In this document: positions 5,435-8,937 of the stretch, in pieces
How positions within the stretch are numbered: the stretch's first letter is position 1
How the letters are laid out: each line of letters opens with the position of its first letter
NCBI GenBank assembly: GCA_017444705.1
Contig: JAFSWA010000078.1
Coordinates: 1-8,937 of the forward strand
Length of the DNA: 8,937 bases
Direction: 5' to 3'
From: a bacterium
GTDB taxonomy: Bacteria > Cyanobacteriota > Vampirovibrionia > Gastranaerophilales > Gastranaerophilaceae
Notes under the pieces: model-generated
Database searches by the model: none
What the model was told of the DNA's origin: nothing
Seen by the model: the letters and a program-made list of their open reading frames with translations, nothing else
Position numbers and translations under genes: made by a program

Positions 5435-6595
5435 ATGAGAGCTGCAAAAGAGCTTGCAAAAGTAACAAGAAAAGCCCATGTCGTTGTTCCTATTGAAGCA
5501 AAACCCGGTGTATATATTATGGAAAAAGCAAAAGGGATAAGTGTTGATACTCTGAAAAATTATTGCTATTACAAAATGAGAATAAAAGACGCAGAAAGGA
5601 CATTAAAAAACCCTGAATTAAAATACTTCTGGGATGATGCAAAAACGAAAATTTCTGAATTTACAAAAAAATTGGAAGAAATTAAAGCAAAATCACCTTC
5701 TTTTGAGGACTTTGATATTACCGATAAAGAAGTAAGAAAAGTTTTAACCCAATATATTGATTTAAAGACAGAACAATTTTACAAAATTTGCAGAAACGGA
5801 AAAGCTCTGCATACAGACATTCACCCCGGCAATGTTATTGTGAATTTAGATGTATTAAGCGGTAAAGAAAAAGGTAAATTGTTTACATTGATAGATACCG
5901 GTAATGTCGTACAACTCACAAAACAAGAATCTACAGATATGATTAATCTTCTCAATTTTATAAGAAACGGAAATTATAAGGAAATTGCAAGAAGTGCTGT
6001 TTCAAATTCCTTATTACCTGAGGGTATGACAAGAGAAAAAGCTGTTCAGTTAATAGAAAATGAACTTAAAGAATGTTTCTTTAACAACAAAACAAAACTT
6101 GACGTTATGAATGCAGATACTTTACGCAGAATGACAGACAATATACAAAGAAAATATGATATTATTCCCGCTAATACTCAACTTAATATAGAAAAAGCAA
6201 AAGTTGCAGCTGATGATTCGTTAATTCAACTTATGAGTGCATTGGTAATGCAAAAAATGGATAAATTTAATCAATTAGGAAAAGATATTAATACTCAAAA
6301 CGGATTAAAACGCTTAGGAAAAATTTTCTCCGGAATTTTCCATATGGGTGACACTTTTGGATATATTCCATATAAAAATATTATCAGTGCTCCTAAAAAA
6401 CAAAACTTTTTTAACTCACTAAAACGGTCACCCTTAGAATTTATTAAATCTTTATTTAGAAGCGGAAATAATAAGAAAAACAGCGTCGAATACTTAACCT
6501 ATAATTTCAAACAGGGCGGTGGCATAGAAAGTAACAACTGTTATATTAATTTTATGAAAAAACTTATAAACGAGTTTGAAAATTCTAATATTTAG
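5435..6595 (+). CDS. UbiB/ABC1-like kinase, C-terminal piece after amber
   Basis: From the first ATG after the amber codon this piece has 386 residues. It carries the catalytic half of an ABC1/UbiB-type atypical kinase. MEKAKGIS (29-36) is the hinge-like segment. A lysine/glutamate-rich helical insert spans about 45-115. ALHTDIHPGNVIV (124-136) holds the catalytic D128 and metal-binding N133, and LIDTGNVVQL (152-161) has D154 in the place of the DFG aspartate. The remaining 220 residues are mostly helical, with no motif that I recognise. It lacks the nucleotide loop and the ATP-contacting lysine, which are upstream of the stop. The ATG has no Shine-Dalgarno sequence, so translation from it is doubtful; it may only be expressed by readthrough. 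It converges on ruvA, with 18 bases between the stop codons and no clear terminator. Known relatives act in quinone or lipid metabolism; the substrate here is unknown. Confidence 0.72.
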   Translation: MRAAKELAKVTRKAHVVVPIEAKPGVYIMEKAKGISVDTLKNYCYYKMRIKDAERTLKNPELKYFWDDAKTKISEFTKKLEEIKAKSPSFEDFDITDKEVRKVLTQYIDLKTEQFYKICRNGKALHTDIHPGNVIVNLDVLSGKEKGKLFTLIDTGNVVQLTKQESTDMINLLNFIRNGNYKEIARSAVSNSLLPEGMTREKAVQLIENELKECFFNNKTKLDVMNADTLRRMTDNIQRKYDIIPANTQLNIEKAKVAADDSLIQLMSALVMQKMDKFNQLGKDINTQNGLKRLGKIFSGIFHMGDTFGYIPYKNIISAPKKQNFFNSLKRSPLEFIKSLFRSGNNKKNSVEYLTYNFKQGGGIESNNCYINFMKKLINEFENSNI

Positions 6596-6613
6596 TTTTC
6601 TGTCAGTTGTACC

Positions 6614-7243
6614 TTACGAGCAGAACTTAGACAAATATTCAAGCGAAATTTTTAATAGTTCTTCGGAATTATCTTGCTTTTCGCAATTTTGTACCGCATA
6701 TTCGAGTGCTTTTTTTGCTTCTTCAATTGAATATCCCAAAGACAAAAGAACGCTCTGTGCCTCAAAAATGTTGTCATTCGACAATTCAACATTTTTTGAG
6801 GTAACAATATTTATCGGGGTATTTTTCTGCCAATTAATAAGCTTATCTTTTAATTCAAGAATAATTTTCTGTGCAAGTTTCGGACCGATACCTTTTGCGG
6901 TTGAAATAAGCTTAGAATCCTCTTTTATTACGGCAGAAATCAAATCAAACCCGCTAAATTCATCAAGAAGCGTTAATGCCATTTTCATTCCGACTCCGGA
7001 TACAGATTGTAAAATATTGAAAATATCTCTGTCCTCTTTGTGAATAAAACCGCAAAGACTCATTGAATCCTCTTTATGAATAAGAGAAACATAAAGTTTC
7101 ACCTGCTCATTTAACGGCGGTAATTCAGCAAGAGTTCTGTTGTTTACATTTATCAAATAACCTATACCGCCGCATTCAATTGTTGCGGTTATATTAGTTG
7201 TTGACGTTTTTGCACTTAATTTTCCCGAAAAATAATCGTACAT
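6614..7243 (-). CDS. ruvA: Holliday junction branch migration protein RuvA
   Basis: RuvA binds four-way DNA junctions as a tetramer and recruits the RuvB motor for branch migration in recombinational repair. At 209 residues it has the normal length and three-domain order. An N-terminal OB fold (1-65) includes the acidic pin E58-D59 in IHKEDSM. Two helix-hairpin-helix motifs follow, SVSGVGMKMA (80-89) and TAKGIGPKLA (115-124), the second leading into the family's QKIILELKDKL. A linker of about 20 residues precedes the C-terminal RuvB-binding domain (AQSVLLSLGYSIEEAKKAL, 162-180). The ATG at 7243 shares its A with the stop codon of asd (TAATG), and no strong ribosome binding site is seen, so translation is probably coupled to asd. 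ruvB and ruvC are not in the window. Confidence 0.97.
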   Translation of the reverse strand: MYDYFSGKLSAKTSTTNITATIECGGIGYLINVNNRTLAELPPLNEQVKLYVSLIHKEDSMSLCGFIHKEDRDIFNILQSVSGVGMKMALTLLDEFSGFDLISAVIKEDSKLISTAKGIGPKLAQKIILELKDKLINWQKNTPINIVTSKNVELSNDNIFEAQSVLLSLGYSIEEAKKALEYAVQNCEKQDNSEELLKISLEYLSKFCS

Positions 7244-8265
7244 TAATAAAGTCCCATTTCTATTACTTTTTCGGCGAGTCTTACCGTATTCAAAGCCGCA
7301 CCGATTCTCAGATTATCGGCAACACAGAAGAGCGAAATCGCATTATCAAGTGCAATATCTTTTCTTATACGACCTGCATAAACAGGATTTTTTCCGCTTG
7401 CAAGTGCCGGAGTCGGATATTCATATTCATCAGGATTATCAACAACCTCAACACCCCACGCATTTTCAAGCAATTCCCTTGCTTTTTCCGGAGTCAGCTC
7501 TTTTTCAAACTGAATTGTAACAGCTTCCGAATGACCGTTAAAAACGGGTACTCTTACTGCCGTACAACTAATCGGGGTATCCGGTTCAAGGTGCAGAATT
7601 TTTCTTGTTTCATTAGTAACCTTCATTTCTTCTTTCGTATAGCCATTTTCAACAAATGAATCAATTTGCGGAATTACATTGAATGCTATCTGCTTTTTGA
7701 ATGCAACAGGCTCATATTTTCCCCCCGACAAAATAACAGGAGTGCTTTCTTTAAGCTCATTTATAGCCTTTAATCCCGCACCGGATACAGCCTGATATGT
7801 CGAAACTATCATTCTTTTAATTTTTGCGTAATCATGCAAGGGCTTTAATACAAGCATAAGCTGCGAAGTTGAGCAATTCGGATTTGCGATAATTCCGTTA
7901 TGTTTTCTCAAATCTTCATCGTTAACACCGGCAATAACAAGCGGAACATCTTTTTCCATTCTGAAAGCAGACGAATTATCAATGAAAACACAGCCTCTTT
8001 TTGCAGCCTCAGGGGCATATTTCAAACTTGTTGAACCGCCTGCGGATGCAAGTACAATATCAATTCCGTCAAAAACTTCCGGAGTTGTTTCAATAACAGT
8101 ATATTCCTGACCTTTAAACTCTATTTTAGACCCTGCCGAACGGGCACTTGCCAAAAATTTTATTGATTTATAAGGGGTGTTATTTTCAGTTAAAACTTTT
8201 AAAATCTCTCTGCCTACAACACCGGTTGCACCTAAAACGGCGATATTGGGTAATTCTTTTATCAT
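7243..8265 (-). CDS. asd: Aspartate-semialdehyde dehydrogenase
   Basis: Asd reduces aspartyl phosphate to aspartate semialdehyde with NADPH, the branch point to lysine, diaminopimelate for peptidoglycan, threonine and methionine. The 340 residues contain the nucleotide-binding LGATGVVGREIL (11-22), the phosphate-contacting SSAFR (98-102), ANPNCSTSQL with catalytic C131, the YQAVSGAGLKAINEL stretch (157-171), AVRVPVFNGHSEAV with R238 and the acid/base H245, and the C-terminal DNLRIGAALNTVRLAE (317-332). Length and motifs fit the common bacterial monofunctional type. The ATG at 8265 is preceded by AAGGAG (8279-8274) at eight bases, a strong start. It leads the asd-ruvA pair and has a recognisable promoter upstream, and it diverges from the gene at 8383. 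Nothing suggests damage. Confidence 0.97.
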   Translation of the reverse strand: MIKELPNIAVLGATGVVGREILKVLTENNTPYKSIKFLASARSAGSKIEFKGQEYTVIETTPEVFDGIDIVLASAGGSTSLKYAPEAAKRGCVFIDNSSAFRMEKDVPLVIAGVNDEDLRKHNGIIANPNCSTSQLMLVLKPLHDYAKIKRMIVSTYQAVSGAGLKAINELKESTPVILSGGKYEPVAFKKQIAFNVIPQIDSFVENGYTKEEMKVTNETRKILHLEPDTPISCTAVRVPVFNGHSEAVTIQFEKELTPEKARELLENAWGVEVVDNPDEYEYPTPALASGKNPVYAGRIRKDIALDNAISLFCVADNLRIGAALNTVRLAEKVIEMGLY

Positions 8266-8298
8266 AATCCTTTCTCCTTAATACTATATTTTTATAAT

Positions 8299-8326
8299 AC
8301 TATAATTATTCGGTTTTGTATATCAA
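8299..8326 (-). promoter_or_regulatory. asd promoter
   Basis: On the minus strand TTGATA (8326-8321) and TATAGT (8304-8299) are 16 bases apart and match five and four or five positions of the -35 and -10 consensus. Transcription would start near 8292, leaving a leader of about 27 bases that includes the AAGGAG ribosome binding site of asd. No attenuator or riboswitch fits in so short a leader. Confidence 0.5.
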
Positions 8327-8335
8327 ATTTTATTA

Positions 8336-8363
8336 TTGTCACAAATAATTGATTATTTGACAA
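8336..8363. repeat. Imperfect palindrome in the divergent region
   Basis: TTGTC (8336-8340) and AAATAAT (8343-8349) are complementary to ATTATTT (8352-8358) and GACAA (8359-8363). This gives 12 paired positions with a two-base bulge and a two-base centre. It lies between the asd and 8383 promoters and overlaps the inferred -35 of the latter, a position suited to a repressor operator. In DNA this AT-rich it could also be chance. Confidence 0.4.
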
Positions 8364-8376
8364 AAATTGTTATAAT
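8349..8376 (+). promoter_or_regulatory. Promoter of the right-edge gene, predicted leaderless
   Basis: TTGATT (8349-8354) is followed after 16 bases by a perfect TATAAT (8371-8376) with an upstream TG (8368-8369), an extended -10. Six bases (ATGACT) then lead straight to the ATG at 8383, so the predicted transcription start coincides with the start codon. There is no Shine-Dalgarno sequence. The arrangement is the same as at ctpA. TTGACA at 8357 is too close to the -10 to serve as its -35. Confidence 0.6.
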
Positions 8377-8382
8377 ATGACT

Positions 8383-8937
8383 ATGGCAAGTAATTTCGTA
8401 AATTTATTTAATCAGCTTACGTCATTGGTTAACACAACAGCAAGAATAACTGCCGGCAGAAATAACAACGTCGGCAACAATTTTGCTAACACAAGTATTT
8501 TTACAAACGGAGCTCAGGCAGGTTCTACCGTAAACGGAGGCAGAATTTTACCGCAATTTAATCTTGAAAACAATCCGCAAATTCAAAAAAATCAGACTAT
8601 TAGTCAGGAACTTCAAGAAAGCCTTTTACAAACACAAGAGGCTCTGAAAGAATTTACTCAGGCTGATAAATCCGCTTTCATAAAAAGTATGCTTGATTTA
8701 CCTGATGATTTAAGTCAGCTTTTAAAAATGATTACCAACAAAAACCAAAATATTACAAATGCTGAGTTTATGAAAATACTGACTATGATGAATATTAACG
8801 GAAAAGATGCCGCAACAAAGTTGTCAAAATTAATGGTATTTTTAGGGGCAAATAATATTAAAGGTGCCGAAAAATTACAGGAAATATATTCTATCGTAAA
8901 TGCACTTGCATCCGGTGCAACCCAAAACGCATCTCAA
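8383..8937 (+). CDS. Orphan Asn/Gln-rich protein, partial
   Basis: An open frame of 185 codons runs from the ATG at 8383 to the right edge without a stop, so the 3' end is outside the window. I recognise no family. Residues 1-20 could form an amphipathic helix (MASNFVNLFNQLTSLVN). Residues 20-75 are low in complexity, rich in Asn, Gln, Gly and Thr, and probably disordered. Residues 75-175 look helical, with regularly spaced Leu, Ile and Met (SLLQTQEALKEF, LSQLLKMI, FMKILTMMNING, LSKLMVFLG). There is no cysteine, no signal peptide and no membrane segment in the visible part. A strong promoter directly abuts the ATG, and codon use resembles the neighbours, which supports a real gene. It is divergent from asd. 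It could be a structural or secreted-substrate-like protein, but that is a guess. Confidence 0.8.
   Translation, partial: MASNFVNLFNQLTSLVNTTARITAGRNNNVGNNFANTSIFTNGAQAGSTVNGGRILPQFNLENNPQIQKNQTISQELQESLLQTQEALKEFTQADKSAFIKSMLDLPDDLSQLLKMITNKNQNITNAEFMKILTMMNINGKDAATKLSKLMVFLGANNIKGAEKLQEIYSIVNALASGATQNASQ

Larger units (their letters stand above)
3842..6595 (+). pseudogene. Whole UbiB-like kinase gene with in-frame TAG
   Basis: The reading frames 3842-5395 and 5435-6595 are the same frame, separated only by TAG at 5393-5395 and 13 sense codons. Read through, they give one 917-position protein (amber at 518) with a continuous UbiB/ABC1 kinase domain: nucleotide loop, K473, KEVDLENE, hinge MEKAKG, HTDIHPGN and LIDTG. 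The KExD element characteristic of this family is encoded at 5411-5422, in the gap that neither piece includes, so the two pieces are not independent genes. There is no ribosome binding site before 5435. No frameshift or other damage is seen, and the rest of the frame looks intact, so the change is either recent, a sequencing error, or a codon that is read through. A single G-to-A change from TGG (Trp) would produce it; C-to-T from CAG or A/G-to-T from AAG/GAG would too. TAG is also the natural stop here (6593-6595) and in the gene ending at 1454. Confidence 0.75.

Noticed and set aside
3842..6595. Recoding of TAG to an amino acid throughout this genome
   Set aside because: TAG ends the gene at 1454 exactly where a YhcH-family protein should end, and ends the kinase frame at 6595. 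Reading these as sense would only add meaningless tails (7 and about 20 codons, the latter into antisense ruvA). One internal TAG is not enough for a code change.
5435..6595. A separate second kinase gene starting at 5435
   Set aside because: There is no ribosome binding site, the frame is the same as upstream, and it starts in the middle of a kinase domain lacking the nucleotide loop.
6576..7043. Plus-strand open frame of 155 codons over ruvA
   Set aside because: It is antisense to a complete, well-conserved ruvA and has no recognisable motif.
7198..7659. Plus-strand open frame of 153 codons over asd
   Set aside because: It is antisense to the conserved asd coding region and has no recognisable motif.

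Overview
This is an AT-rich bacterial chromosomal window with housekeeping genes on the minus strand and lineage-specific genes on the plus strand. The mix suggests a gut member of the Melainabacteria/Vampirovibrionia (Gastranaerophilales-like). It comprises a CtpA protease with a Sec signal peptide, TpiA, Asd and RuvA of bacterial type, a very long UbiB-like kinase and an Asn/Gln-rich orphan protein. That placement is an impression from protein style, not a proven assignment. No mobile element, CRISPR array, tRNA or rRNA was seen.

Layout: (1) 1-111 holds the intrinsic terminator of tpiA. (2) tpiA (112-915, minus) diverges from a two-gene unit at 1005-2364 (plus): a YhcH/YjgK/YiaL sugar-metabolism protein overlapping a stand-alone OLD-type TOPRIM protein. 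(3) ctpA (2384-3574, minus) converges on that unit. (4) The gap 3575-3841 (267 bases) holds a probable leaderless promoter for ctpA, an orphan minus-strand terminator, a possible small CU-rich RNA and an AGAGAG tandem repeat. (5) 3842-6595 (plus) is one long gene for a membrane-associated UbiB/ABC1-type kinase, cut by an in-frame TAG at 5393-5395 into 517- and 386-residue pieces. (6) asd and ruvA (8265 down to 6614, minus) form a tightly coupled pair (TAATG overlap) that converges on the kinase gene. (7) A divergent control region (8266-8382) leads to an orphan gene beginning at 8383 and running off the right edge.

The minus-strand genes are core functions: glycolysis (TpiA), the aspartate-family and lysine/diaminopimelate pathway (Asd), Holliday-junction processing (RuvA) and envelope proteolysis (CtpA). 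The plus-strand genes are the unusual part. The points most worth a second look are the amber-interrupted kinase, the -10 boxes placed directly in front of start codons (leaderless mRNAs) at two or three genes, the candidate small RNA at 3609-3692, and the unannotated-looking orphan at the right edge.
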